From NCBI GenBank assembly GCA_009363875.1, contig CM018694.1, forward strand, positions 1,860,001 to 1,924,000: DNA of 64,000 nt, given 5' to 3'. The stretch is from Mikania micrantha (lineage: Eukaryota; Streptophyta; Magnoliopsida; Asterales; Asteraceae). Numbering within the stretch: position 1 is the first letter of the stretch; each line of letters starts with the position of its first letter. Both the position numbers and the translations under genes were made by a program. The notes under the pieces were generated by a model. That model made no database searches. It was not told the DNA's origin and saw only the letters and a program-made list of their open reading frames with translations. Shown piece by piece: positions 9,590-20,469 of the stretch.

Positions 9590-12500
9590 TGTAACATCAC
9601 TGTACTTTCGGTTGTCCGTACGTCCGTACGAATGTACTGTTACGACCGGAGATTTATTAATTATTGATAATTATGAATTACTGATTTTCACTACTGATAT
9701 TATCACCGTACTGGTATGCATGACTACGATTTATCATACGCGTAAACCACAGGAAGTTTAGTTGAATTCAACTAAACAGGCCTGTAGTGTTTATCGCAGT
9801 TACTTATCACTGACGATGATGGTTATTGGTTTAAGAATGTATTGGGATTGGAACTGGGAGTTTGTTAGAGTCTGGTTACTAAACATAGTCAAGGACCCAT
9901 GGACATGGTTTATCGAAATAGCGGTGGGACGGTGGCTAGGGCAGTTGCGACTGACCCTTACATATGCCCTATATATATGCATATTTCGGTCTATCATGGA
10001 TGTGTCAGTGACTAGGGTTTAGTGGGTTTTGGTTTGGGAAATGATAATATTAAATTCAATAATGATGGGAATTAAATTACGTGATGTGAGGATTCGGACA
10101 CTATTTAAACGCGAATATTAATTCAGAAATGTTAACTTAATAAATGTATTCGAGTGGGTGACGATTCACACGAATATAATTATTAAGAATAATATTCTGA
10201 AATGACATTCCGTAAACTATAAATCAAATCGAAATACGATACGAGCATCGGATTCGCAAAGGTGACGATCTTTACGAATACGTACGCAAGTAACGCGTTT
10301 CGACGAGATAATTAAATAATATCTAATGATATTAAATTAATAAAGAAAACTAAAAATGTTTATTAGGAATTACAACCTAAATTGAAATGATTTAATTTAC
10401 CAAATAATTATTTAACACTAATATAATGAAAGCGATTCATGACATAATTTATTTAAAACTTATTTAATTAAACAAAATTAATTTATTTAAAATGATTTAA
10501 TCATTTAAAAATGTTATGAAAGATAACCGAGCTCTATTATGTTTATCGCGATAAAAACGGGACCGAGCACACGGGGAAATAATACGCGTATAAGGAAGGA
10601 ATTTCCTTCCTTTCTTCCTCATTCACCAACAAGCTCTCTATCTCTACACTCCATTTTCGTCACCCACAAAGGCTCCAACTTCTCTCTAGCCTAATTTCTC
10701 CATTTCTTGACGGAATCACGTGATTTTTGGACCTAAACGACCACGAGATCGAAGGGAATCAGAATCTACGAAGAAAACTCAAGAAGTGTAGCTGAATCGA
10801 GGTAAATCGAATGAATTATTTTCGGGTTTTGCTAGAAAACGTGAGGTGTATATGATACTTAACTTTAACCATGATTAGGGTTTTTAGGACTTGTAAATCG
10901 CAACAATAATGATAGGTAGAAACCATGAATGTTGTACAAATGCTGGAACTCGATGGGGAGTGACGATGGCTTACAGGTTCGGTGGACTGGTGTGGGACTC
11001 GATGCAGTACAGCGACGAACCAAGGGAGGGTTCGTCTGAGGAAAACTGGTGGCCGAACCCTAGCCTTCACGAACTCTTTTCCTTCGCTGCAGCCGAACCA
11101 TTATGGTTTAACAAAGTCTTCAGCCGCCACCAGCGAACCCTAAGGATTTATCCTCCTCAGCCGAACTCACACCAGCCAGTCACGAACCCTCAGCACCTCA
11201 CGAGCCTAACGAACCATGGTGCTAAGCGAACCCTTGTACTAGGGACGAACCTAGGAAGCTTCACGAACCATGCAGCCTTAGCCGAACCCCATGTGATGGC
11301 CGAACCATGGTCTGTCCCGAACCTGCTGCAACAAGCGGCGAACCATGGGTGGCGAACTCTGGACCGAACCCTAGCCACCTTATGAGCCGAACCCAATTTT
11401 TTTAAGTAGAAGGTTCGCTGCCTTTAGGGGGCTACCGGACTAAAACCCAATTAAACAAATAGGAATTTGGGTACTTGGAAGCAAACACATATACATACAT
11501 TATATATAACATGCATGCATGAGCAATTAAGTTTTACTACCTTTTCGCGATAAAATGGAGATTTATAATATAAAGATTTCATGATTTAAGTATTTTATGA
11601 AAAAGACATGGACAAAATCTTTATTAACATAAATGAGGAGCTACAATCACGTCAAGGTGGAAATTGAGTTGGTCATGCATGTAGGTTACAAAGTTTCATA
11701 TAATATGGATTTCATTATGATATGAAGTGCTTAGTGATAATTCTTTAAAATTCAAATCTAGATTCATAGACCTAAACCATATTGGTCAATAAGAGACGTA
11801 AAGCATGTAAGTGAGGGAAGATAATTGCATGAATAAGAGTGACATCTCTTAGCATATACAACTATGAGAATCATACACAAGAGTGTAAAAAAATGAGAGC
11901 TTCCTTATTAGATGATTAATCTAACATGTATAAATCCCAACTATTAATAATCAATAATGAGATCAAGTGTTACAAACTTAACTTGGACTAAAGAAATTAA
12001 GTTCAAGGGACAATAGTAATATAAAGTAAGCACTTATGGATACGAAACACACTATAATTACAGATTCTTGAGTTGCTTTGAGTCTACATACGCGAGCGCG
12101 CATTATACGAGGACCCGAATTCTAAGGACTTCAGGTGAGTTCTCATAACCTCCCTTTCTTTAAACTGTTTTAGTTTTAAAACTCGGAGGTGAAACATGTA
12201 TACCGGTTTAAATATTATTTTGATAACACAAGGATAATACCTGTTTATCATTATGATATTCACTATTATGAATTATCATTATTACGGATTATCACTGATT
12301 ATTATAAATCCGTGTAAACATTGTTATTGTCTTCGGTTAATAACAAAGATTACATGTATTGTCTCATGCTCCGAGAAATCATTACTTTTAACTTCGGTTA
12401 TTTGTTTTGATTTCATGTATTGTCACGTGGAGGGTTTCCACATCCGTGAAGTATTGCCTTTGACTTCGGTCGATTGCTTTGACTTCATGAATTGTCACGT

Positions 12501-13216
12501 GGTTAGCGACCACTCCATGATTCATGTATTTAACTTATGTTAATTACATAATGATCATGTATAGTCACGAACATTGGGTGAGAATATGATTGATTGAGTT
12601 TGGTTGATTTGTTGTGGATTGATTTTCTATGTTTGACTAGGATTAATTGTGATTGATTATGAACGATTGGTTATGTGATTTTGTGATTGTATATGTGTAT
12701 GATTATTGAATTGGTGGATGTGATCGGATTATCTCATACAGGTATTCATATGGATTTTCTCAAGAAGATCATAAGTTTTAAACTCGTTTTAAACAAAACA
12801 TTTTATAAAACCCTTTTTAAGCATAAACTTTCAATTCATTTTATTAAAACATTTTTAAATATAAAAACTTATGATTACTCACCAACTACTTTTGTAGTTG
12901 ACACTTGTTTTCTTACATGTTTCAGGTGATGGGGACAAGTAGGAATGAAGAGAGTATCTCTTCTATTTTGGACATCATCATATAGGATCTTGGACTTAGT
13001 TAATTAACTAAATTTCTGGCGATTAGAGTTTAGTTAGTTTAACTAATTCTTTTGTGTAACTGATGTATTTGATTCATGATGAACATGATTTTTGTGTAAT
13101 TATTTTGGTTGATTTAAATGATATATGATGATTGAATTAGATGCCCATGAGCTTTTGAACAATCTACACATCCCTCGTGGCATCCCGATGATTCCGCCGT
13201 CGGTCGGGGTGTTACA
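9590..13216 (+). repeat. 3' LTR of element A (complete, 3627 bp)
   Basis: Starts TGTAACATCAC and ends GGTGTTACA, giving short inverted ends. It is collinear with the 5' LTR. Differences seen by eye: one base near 1253/11005, two near 1778-1781/11530-11533, and one near 3423/13175. The first 163 bases, missing from the 5' copy, include the CCGTACG-rich start (9615-9635). Confidence 0.96.
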
Positions 13217-13252
13217 ATGAAGATCATGGCCGGAGGATGCAAGAACGCGTGA

Positions 13253-14494
13253 GGGCATGGAAATATTAACCTCACCGCAACGAAACTGAACGCACTAATC
13301 AACAAACGAATTGAGGAGGAAATCGCTGCACGTGAAGCTGCACGTAACCAGAATCAACTAACCCAAGGAACAAACCCTAATTCACCCCATTGCACATTCA
13401 AAACATTCTTAGACTGCAAGCCACCCTCTTTCAATGGTACGGAGGGTACTACCGGCCTCCTCCGATGGATTGAGAAAATGGAAACAGCTTTCATCATGAG
13501 CAACTGTAGGGTTAATGACCGCGTGAAGTACGCAACAGGAACCTTAGAAGGAGCAGCGCTCACTTGGTGGGACACAAATGTTCAAATCATAGGACGAGAA
13601 ACATCTGAGGCTATACCTTGGGAGGAATACAAAAGAATGATGAACCACAAATATTTCCCTCACGACAAATTTCAGAAATCAGAAATGGAATTTCGGAACC
13701 ATAGGATGATTGGTTCTGAGATCGAGGCATACACTACTCGATCTTATGAGTTGGCACACATGTGCCCAGAAATGGTGACCCCAGCCTACAAACACCACGA
13801 AAGATACCTTGAGGGATTGACACCGCAGGTTCGGGATATGGTACTATCCGCTGACACCACCACCTTACGACAAGCCGTATACTTAGCTCATGAACTGACC
13901 GATACTGCGGTTATTCAAGGATTATTACCTCCACGTGGCTCAATAATCAAAACCACCGACAACAAACGCAAATGGGATAACACTCAAAATGAAACCCCCA
14001 CTCTACAACCACCAAGACGACGTAAGGGTGCCTATGCTGGCAAAAACCCAAGGTGCAACAACTGTGATTATCATCATAAACAAGGACCGTGTGAAAGATA
14101 CCGATGCCAATGGTGCGGAAAGCGAGGCCACACAACTAAAAACTGCAGGGGTGAACTGGTGACCAAAATTCCACCACCTCAACCGCAGCAATTCAAAGCA
14201 CCAAAAGGTTGCTTCGGATGTGGAAAGTCAGGGCACTTTAACAGGGACTGCCCCCATACGGAAGACAATGGGGATGAAGCACCGAAGAGTTGCTGCGAAT
14301 GTGGGAAGCCGGGGCACTTCAGGAAAGACTGCCCATATCTAGAGAACGAAAACAATAACAGGAACAATAACGGTCCGAAGGAGCGACCCCTCGTAATTGG
14401 GGCTAAGGAAGCCATAAACGATCATAATCTTGCAACAGGTACGTATCTCTTAAACGATCATTACACTTCTGTATTGTTTGGTACTGGAAATTGA
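13253..14494 (+). pseudogene. Gypsy gag of element B (broken at both ends)
   Basis: Open in one frame from just after a TGA at 13250 to a stop at 14492. It carries the retrotransposon capsid signature (CTFKTFLDCKPPSFNGTEG, then ALTWW) and, in the C-terminal third, three CCHC knuckles (CQWCGKRGHTTKNC, CFGCGKSGHFNRDC, CCECGKPGHFRKDC). The ATG-bearing N-terminus is missing, probably through the insertion of A. It ends at the start of protease, where the usual LFDSGA reads LFGTG and then stops. Packages element RNA in intact relatives; not functional here. Confidence 0.88.
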
Positions 14495-14499
14495 GAAAA

Positions 14500-14818
14500 G
14501 TCTTATATTTAAGCACCTTAGCAAATACTTGTCATAACCCTAATATCCTTAAAGGCTGAATACACCGTAGAGTTAGATGATGGTGAACTGATTTTAACTA
14601 AGCACATTCTGAGAAAATGCACATTAGAGCTCGCAAACCATAATTTAGGATCGACCTCATGCAAGGTTACACTCGGCAGTTTTGAGGTAGTTAGAAACCA
14701 GGTTGAAATCACTTGCCATAACAAGGTTGTGCGCATACCTCTCCCTAGTGGAGAAACCCTAGGCATCAACGGTGAAAGGAGCAACACTCCTCCGTCCCCA
14801 CGTGGAAGTAGAAACAAA
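14500..14818 (+). pseudogene. Protease remnant of element B
   Basis: A frame in this stretch reads VELDDGELI, then LGSFEVV and VVRIPLPSGETL, matching the C-terminal half of Gypsy protease. The GMDWL segment found between the last two in element A is deleted. It stops just before an abrupt junction into integrase. Confidence 0.7.
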
Positions 14819-14819
14819 T

Positions 14820-15830
14820 CTCAATGGATTCTATTACCAAATTTCCCCATACTCCTAGTGGATGCGACACTATCTGGATTATTGTAGACCGACTGACCAG
14901 GTCAGCACATTTCCCTTGCAAACAAGGAAAACGATAAAATGGAAAAGCTAGCCAGAAGTTATGTCAAGAAAGTGGCCTCACGACATGGATTGCCAATCTC
15001 CATCATTTCAGATCAAGATATTAGATTCACTACCAACTTTGGGAAATCATTGCAAAAGTCGCTTGGCACACGGCTAGATATGAGTACTGCATACCACCCA
15101 CCAACTGATGGCCAGAGCGAACGTACAATACAAACTCTCGAAGATTTGCTACGAGCATGCGTAGTAGACTTCGGCAATAGTTGGGAAACTCACCTACCAT
15201 TGTTGGAGTTTTCCTACAACAACAGTCACCACACCAGCATCAAGGCAGCGCCTTTTGAGGCACTCTATGGCAGGAAGTGCCAATCACCCCTCTGTTGGGC
15301 AGAAGTGGGTGACAGTCAACTCACTGACTCAAAACTTATACATGAAACAACCGAGAAGATAGTATAGAATAGAAACCGCATGGCAGCAGCTCGCGATCGT
15401 CAACAGAGCTATGCAAATCACCCTTCTGTTTTGGTGAACGAGGAAAACTGAATCCACGGAATATTGGGCCATTCGAAATCCTGAAGCGGATCGGCCCAGT
15501 AGCACACCAACTTAACCTACCAGCCAAACTCGATGGAGTTCACAACGTATTCCATGTGTCAAATCGGAAGAAGTGGTTAACAGATGAGACACTTTTGATT
15601 CCACTGGATGAAATCCAGGTGGATGAACAACTACGATTCATGGGAGAACCGGTAGAGATCATGGACCGAGAGGTCAAACGAATAAACAGAGTCGGATTCC
15701 GATTGCCAGGGTCCGATGGAACTCGAAACGCGGATCTAAATTCACGTGGGAACGTGAAGATCAGATGATGCGCAAATATCCCCATCTTTTCAAACAGACA
15801 ACGTCGAACGCCGACAACAACGGATAAATT
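14820..15830 (+). pseudogene. Integrase core and chromodomain remnant of element B
   Basis: Starts in the integrase core (MDSITKFPHT, then IVDRLT with the first catalytic D), shifts frame near 14930, and is then open from 14939 to 15367 with ISDQD (second D) and SERTIQTLED (catalytic E). A stop at 15365, then a scrambled stretch, then a GPF motif near 15470, a VHNVFHVSN motif, and from about 15600 a chromodomain-like EPVEIMDREVKR with a further frameshift and KYPHLF at the end. At least three frame breaks; no activity expected. Confidence 0.85.
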
Positions 15831-15952
15831 TCGGGACGAAATTTCCTTTCAACAAGGGAATGATGTGACAACCAGAAATTTCCAAAATTTTCATTCTCAA
15901 ACACTACCAACAACCAAATTTCGGGACGAAATTTCTTTCAACAAGGGGATGA
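15826..15952 (+). repeat. Duplicated polypurine-tract region of element B
   Basis: AATTTCGGGACGAAATTTC followed by TTTCAACAAGGG, ATGATGTGAC occurs twice, about 80 bp apart, before the LTR start at 15953. The first copy runs into TGTGACAACCAGAAATT, which looks like a false LTR start. Either a local duplication or a trace of strand-transfer slippage. Confidence 0.75.
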
Positions 15953-18567
15953 TGTGACACCCGGCAATTTTAGATAAATTGCAACACTCATTTCACATCC
16001 ATACTTGTTGCATTTCATTTAATTGAGTTTAATTAGATGAGCTAAACACAAACACAAAACAATAATTTGGATCATTATTGAATTGTGCATCACACGTCGA
16101 TTTGGATCAATCAAGCGTGCAAACACTTCGTTAGACACGAACACAAACTATCGAAGATAATTCGATGAATTATCAAAACACACACACGAGTCTCACGAAC
16201 GTTGGTGATCAATCAAACTTATGTGCTACTTTGTATTTATGTGCTTAAACATGCATTAGATGTTTAGGATAAATGTAGGAATCAAGTACGAGCGGAATCG
16301 TATCAACGAAATCGAAAACAATGAAATGGACCCGTCGCGGTACGCGGAGAGTCCCTCGGCGAACGGCTTCGCGGTACGCGAAGCAAACCGACATCGTGGT
16401 ACGCGGTAAATGATTTTGATCGGCCTTCGCGGTACGCGAAGGCCATGCAGATCAAATTTCTTCTAAAAACCAACCCCATTCATTCCAATCGATCTTCTCT
16501 CATTTTCTCCGAACTCTTCCTTATTCCCTCGACCAAAACCCACTGATATTAGCCTCTAATCCCCCTGGAATCATCATTGAAGCCATTCATTGCAACTAGA
16601 AGTGTTCTTGGAGTCCTTGAAGCTTGGAAGAGGAACTAGGGAGCTAGAAACCATCACCAACAGTTAGATCATCATCATCAGGAGCTGTTCAACATCAATC
16701 CTAGTTGCTAAGGTAGTTTTAAACGTTTTCCTAGTGTTAGATCGTACATGCAATGGGTTATAACCCACATGCAACTCCATTTAGTTATGGTGCTTGGATT
16801 CGTTGGTGATTTGTTGTGTAGATGATCTAGATTTACTGATTTAATGTTTAGATGTGTTAGATTTGAGTTTGATTGAGTTATTGGTCGATTTGGTAATGAT
16901 TTGGTGCACTTGCCATAAAAGGAAACTTTTATGTTGCAAGTCTTCGATTTGTGATGATCTAGACATGTTAGACATGTCTAGATGTTGCTAAATGTATATT
17001 GGAGTGTTTAGAAACACATTTGAATACTTGATTTTGTCAAAAACATGGTTTTATAGAAACTTACTAAATATGGAAACTTTTGTAAATCAAAAGAGGGCTT
17101 TTGATGTTTTTGAATGATTTGATGATTTGTGATCATTGAAATATGTTTAAAAATGATTTCTAAGCATATTGGAAACTTGGATTTGTGAAAACAATCTTTT
17201 AAACAAATACTTACTATTTTAGGAAACTTTGTTTGGGTAAAATGGCACAAATGGTGTATTTTATGCACTAACGACTTATTTTAAGTGTTGACATACGTTT
17301 TTACAAACATACTAAAGTTATTAGTTTTATGAAATATGATTTCATAACCATACGTTCCAAAAATAGAAACTTTCTAAATATAGAAAGTGTCCCGTAACAA
17401 GAACATTATGATTTTCAAAACTTGAATTCGTGAAAGCAACATGAGTTGAGTCATAGGATGCATTTTGGTGTCTTACTTGCATTAAGACAACTTAACACAA
17501 CAAATGTGTCACCAACGATTCGTAGAGTCAGCACAAGTCAACACACACGCACTCGGTTGAGCACACCGACACTTGGAGTTGTATGGATTACAACACACCA
17601 CAAAACACATACTCACACCTATATGATTATAGGAACTTACTAGCAGGACTGCTAGCTTTCACAGTCGCAAACACCACATAAACCGGAACTGCTTTACCAG
17701 GTGAGTTCACGGCCCCTTTTTATCTTTCTACCTTTGGGGGAGAAAACATTGCATACAACTGATTTTGATCAACATACATACTTTTGGGTACATTGGTACA
17801 TACTTATATCGTATATACATATGTGTGGCATTCATCCACAAAACTGATAAGTCCTCATTAAACACATCTCGAACCGTTAATAGCGCGTAGCGCTTAGCGT
17901 GGTAATTCTGAATAATACTATTTGGGCCTGACAAGCCCCACTGTTGAGCGCCGTATGGCCACCCCGACTGGAGGTTGGAACAGTGCATAATTGACCAATA
18001 AACATTGCCATATCTTGTTGGATGGATATGGCGGGAGGCAGCATGTTAGCTTCGGTTGCGAACCCGCATATGATATATAAAACTGCAAAACATTTACTTT
18101 AAACATTTTGATGTTTACTGCTGATACAAACCTGTGCTCTCACCAACCTTTATGTTGACCCTTTTACTCGCATGTTTTCTCAGGTAACTAAGGCACGCAC
18201 ACAAGGATAGGATGTTAGGATGGAGTCCTATGCATTAGCTTTAGTGTCTTAGGCAATTTGATAACGATTGACAATTGTTTTGTTATGTATTGTTAAATAC
18301 TTAAACTGCTTCCGCATTACTACTCTTTAAGTTTTCAAAACTGATTAAACTTATGCTTCCGCAACTTATAATTACACTGTTGTTTTGACATCTTAAACTT
18401 TTTACTTCCTCAACTCTGATTCTACTAAACTGTTTTATCCAAGTTATTGGATGTACGTATGAAACCAGACATGTAGGTCTCGTAACGTTGTGTGACCGAA
18501 GACTGCGATCCTGACAATCCGTTGTCGCTCGCGCCCTAGAAGGGACAGGATTTCTCGGGGTGCGACA
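15953..18567 (+). repeat. 3' LTR of element B (about 2615 bp)
   Basis: Starts TGTGACACCCGG after a purine tract and ends CTCGGGGTGCGACA, an imperfect inverted match. Inside are four CGCGGTACGCG-type words (16325-16447), a long low-complexity stretch without genes (16460-17690), the donor-like AGGTGAGTTC at 17699-17708, and the box CTCACC (18139-18144), hairpin CAAC / GTTG, TTGAC and CAGGT at 18181-18185. The end at 18567 is inferred from the motif and from the jump to F. Confidence 0.75.
16325..16447 (+). repeat. CGCGGTACGCG palindromic word cluster in B LTR
   Basis: Four words around a central GGTACGC. Two of them extend to hairpins: GCTTCGCG / CGCGAAGC, and GGCCTTCGCG / CGCGAAGGCC, each with a GTA loop. 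The cluster lies just upstream of a CT-rich leader-like stretch near 16490. The most GC-rich island in this neighbourhood. Confidence 0.8.
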
Positions 18568-18569
18568 TC

Positions 18570-18745
18570 GAAACCCCTCTTTTCGAATACAATAGTTTCG
18601 AATACAATGATTTCGAATACACATTTCGAGTACACCTATGTTCGTGTACCTGGGGTATTTCGTGTACTCCAGTGTTTCGAATTCAGGGATTTCGTGTACA
18701 TGAGTATTTCGTGAACTACAAGTGTTTCGAATACTATCCAGGTTC
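18570..18745 (+). repeat. TTTCGAATAC / TTTCGTGTAC word cluster in F
   Basis: About ten variants of TTTCG(A/T)(A/G)TAC recur every 15-20 bp. Element B appears to have inserted within this cluster, since the bases after its LTR are TCGAA. Confidence 0.75.
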
Positions 18746-19587
18746 GAGGACTTGCAGTTATGAGGGGGAACTAGTAGGCTATGAGGACTTAGAATAAATT
18801 CTAAGTCTAAGAATTTAATGTAATGTAACGAGACGATGTAATTGATGTAGGTTCGTAAGTCTTGGCTAAGGAGTTCGGTGAAGGATATAAGGAGCTACTA
18901 ATAGGTGAGTTCTAGATGCCCTGTTTCACATTAAATGTTTTGGGCTGGTATACATGCTTACTATTATGTGATAAGGTTATATGTTTATGTTATGATGATG
19001 CATGCTATTCCATGATTATGTATGCACTATGTATGATGAATTGTGCATGTAATATGCTAAGTAGGATGAACTTATGATGAACATATGATGAATGAGTTAT
19101 GAAGACATAACATGATGACGACTGTATGATGACATGCTACATGATGATAACTATGACAATAGTTAGTAGATGCCATGATGATGTCCTAGAGGGCTAGGAT
19201 GAGTATATGATATGATGTTAATGATGCTAGCATGCGATGAAATGTTATGATATGATATGTGCCTTTGTTGTTAGGGCAGAATGCTATGATGATAACATGC
19301 TAGTATGAAAAGTTTATGAATGCCAGCATGTATGATCTGATGATATGATGATAGCATGATATGTATTCATTGCTAGTGGGTTATGATGATATGATGAAAT
19401 GATACTGGCATGACATAATATGATGAGTCCTATGATATTAGGACAAAGTGATGATGCTATGATGGTAAGATACTAGCATGAAATGTTATAATGTTACGAT
19501 GAATACGATGACTGATGATATGATGCTAGCATGTCATGTATGTTGAACGAATGATGTTCCTATACGTGTTATAGGAAAATGTACGAA

Positions 19588-19851
19588 TGATAGTCAACCA
19601 CGACTATAACTGGGTAGGATAGTCAACCACGACTATAACTGGGTACGATAGTCAACCACGACTATAACTGGGTACGATAGTCAACCACGACTATACCTAG
19701 GTACGATAGTCAACCACGACTATAACTGGGTACGATAGTCAACCACGACTATAACTGGGTATGATAGTCAACCACGACTATAAATGGGTATGATAGTCAA
19801 CCACGACTATAACTGGGTATGATAGTCAACCAAAACTATAACTGGGTACGG
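19588..19851 (+). repeat. Nine tandem copies of a 29-bp hairpin repeat
   Basis: The unit begins GATAGTCAACCACGACTATA and ends ACTGGGTAC. Each carries ATAGTC / GACTAT, a perfect six-base inverted repeat around AACCAC. Copies 4, 7 and 9 have point changes; the last copy has AACTAT in place of GACTAT. No spacers between units, so this is a simple tandem array. Confidence 0.92.
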
Positions 19852-20251
19852 AGCCTTGTGCCGGCATAAGCCCACTGTTCGTAGGGTGACAGTGGAATGT
19901 ATGATGATGAGGTTAAGGATGTTATGTGCTAAAGTTATGGACTATGTGTATGAAATGATGTTTATGTTAAGCATGTTTAATGTTGTTTTATGAAAACTAG
20001 AACTCACCAGCGTAAGCTGACTTGATTTAGCATGTATGTCAGGTTGAAGGTAATGATAAGAGAAGGCATGGAGCTCGGGCATCAAGTCAGACGATCCGTT
20101 GTTTTTGGCAATTCGATATGTTTTTGATACAGACACGTTATTGAATTTTGTTTACAAATTCCGCTGCATGATTATGAAAGTTTTTAGTTTAAGAGCTATG
20201 TGTTATGATGAAAACCAACCACTGCGAGGTGCTTGATTTCGGGGCCTCACA

Positions 20252-20467
20252 ATGTTCGTTCATTGAAGGTTCGTTCATTGAATGTTCGTTCATTCAAGGT
20301 TCGTTCATCAGAAGGTTCGTTCAGTTGAATAGGTTTGTCTTAACAACAGGTTCGTCTAAACTTAGGTTCGTCTCAAGGGAGGTTCGCTGGTTTCAACACT
20401 TAGAAATTTTTTTTGATTTTTGATTTTTTTAATTTTTGTTTTAATTTTGTTTTTTTTCTGATTGTAG
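20252..20467 (+). promoter_or_regulatory. GGTTCG spacer and 3' splice site before the C 3' ORF
   Basis: GTTCGTTCATTGAA-type repeats and GGTTCG words give way to a T-rich tract (20405-20460) and TGATTGTAG at 20467, followed two bases later by ATG. The layout matches the end of the predicted intron in D (36057). The first half of the intron and any promoter are lost behind F. Confidence 0.55.
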
Positions 20468-20469
20468 AA

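Larger units (their letters stand above)
1..13216 (+). mobile_element. Element A: Ty3/Gypsy chromovirus (Tekay/Del-like), nearly complete
   Basis: Order is 5' LTR, tRNA-Met primer site, a 1.5 kb leader with three structured modules, gag-pol, purine tract and 3' LTR. The two LTRs align at a constant offset of 9752 with no indel. By eye I found only four substitutions in 3464 bp, so the insertion is recent. The first 163 bases of the 5' LTR lie off the left edge, so the left target duplication cannot be checked; the right flank after the LTR is ATGAA. The chromodomain at the end of pol and the long LTRs point to the Tekay/Del clade. It is inserted in the gag region of element B. Confidence 0.95.
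13217..18567 (+). mobile_element. Element B: decayed Ty3/Gypsy chromovirus, 3' part
   Basis: Gag, a protease scrap, an integrase core, a chromodomain scrap and a 3' LTR follow in order on the plus strand. Reverse transcriptase, RNase H and the integrase zinc finger are missing: the sequence jumps from the end of protease (about 14800) to the integrase core (about 14820). Its 5' part lies beyond element A, off-window. Related to A but clearly diverged. The base run after its LTR, TCGAA (18568-18572), is the candidate target duplication. Confidence 0.85.
18568..20251 (+). repeat. LTR fragment F (3' part of a Gypsy-type LTR)
   Basis: Ends GGGGCCTCACA directly against the interior of Copia element C. 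It has the donor-like AGGTGAGTTCTAG (18903-18915), an ATGATG-rich stretch (18960-19560), nine 29-bp tandem repeats, then the exact complementary box CTAGAACTCACC (19997-20008), hairpin CAGC / GCTG, TGAC and CAGGT (20040-20044). No purine tract or coding part is next to it, so it is either a solo LTR or the end of an element continuing off-window behind B. Confidence 0.65.

Noticed and set aside
19588..19851. CRISPR-like array
   Set aside because: Units are contiguous with no unique spacers, and the context is a plant LTR.
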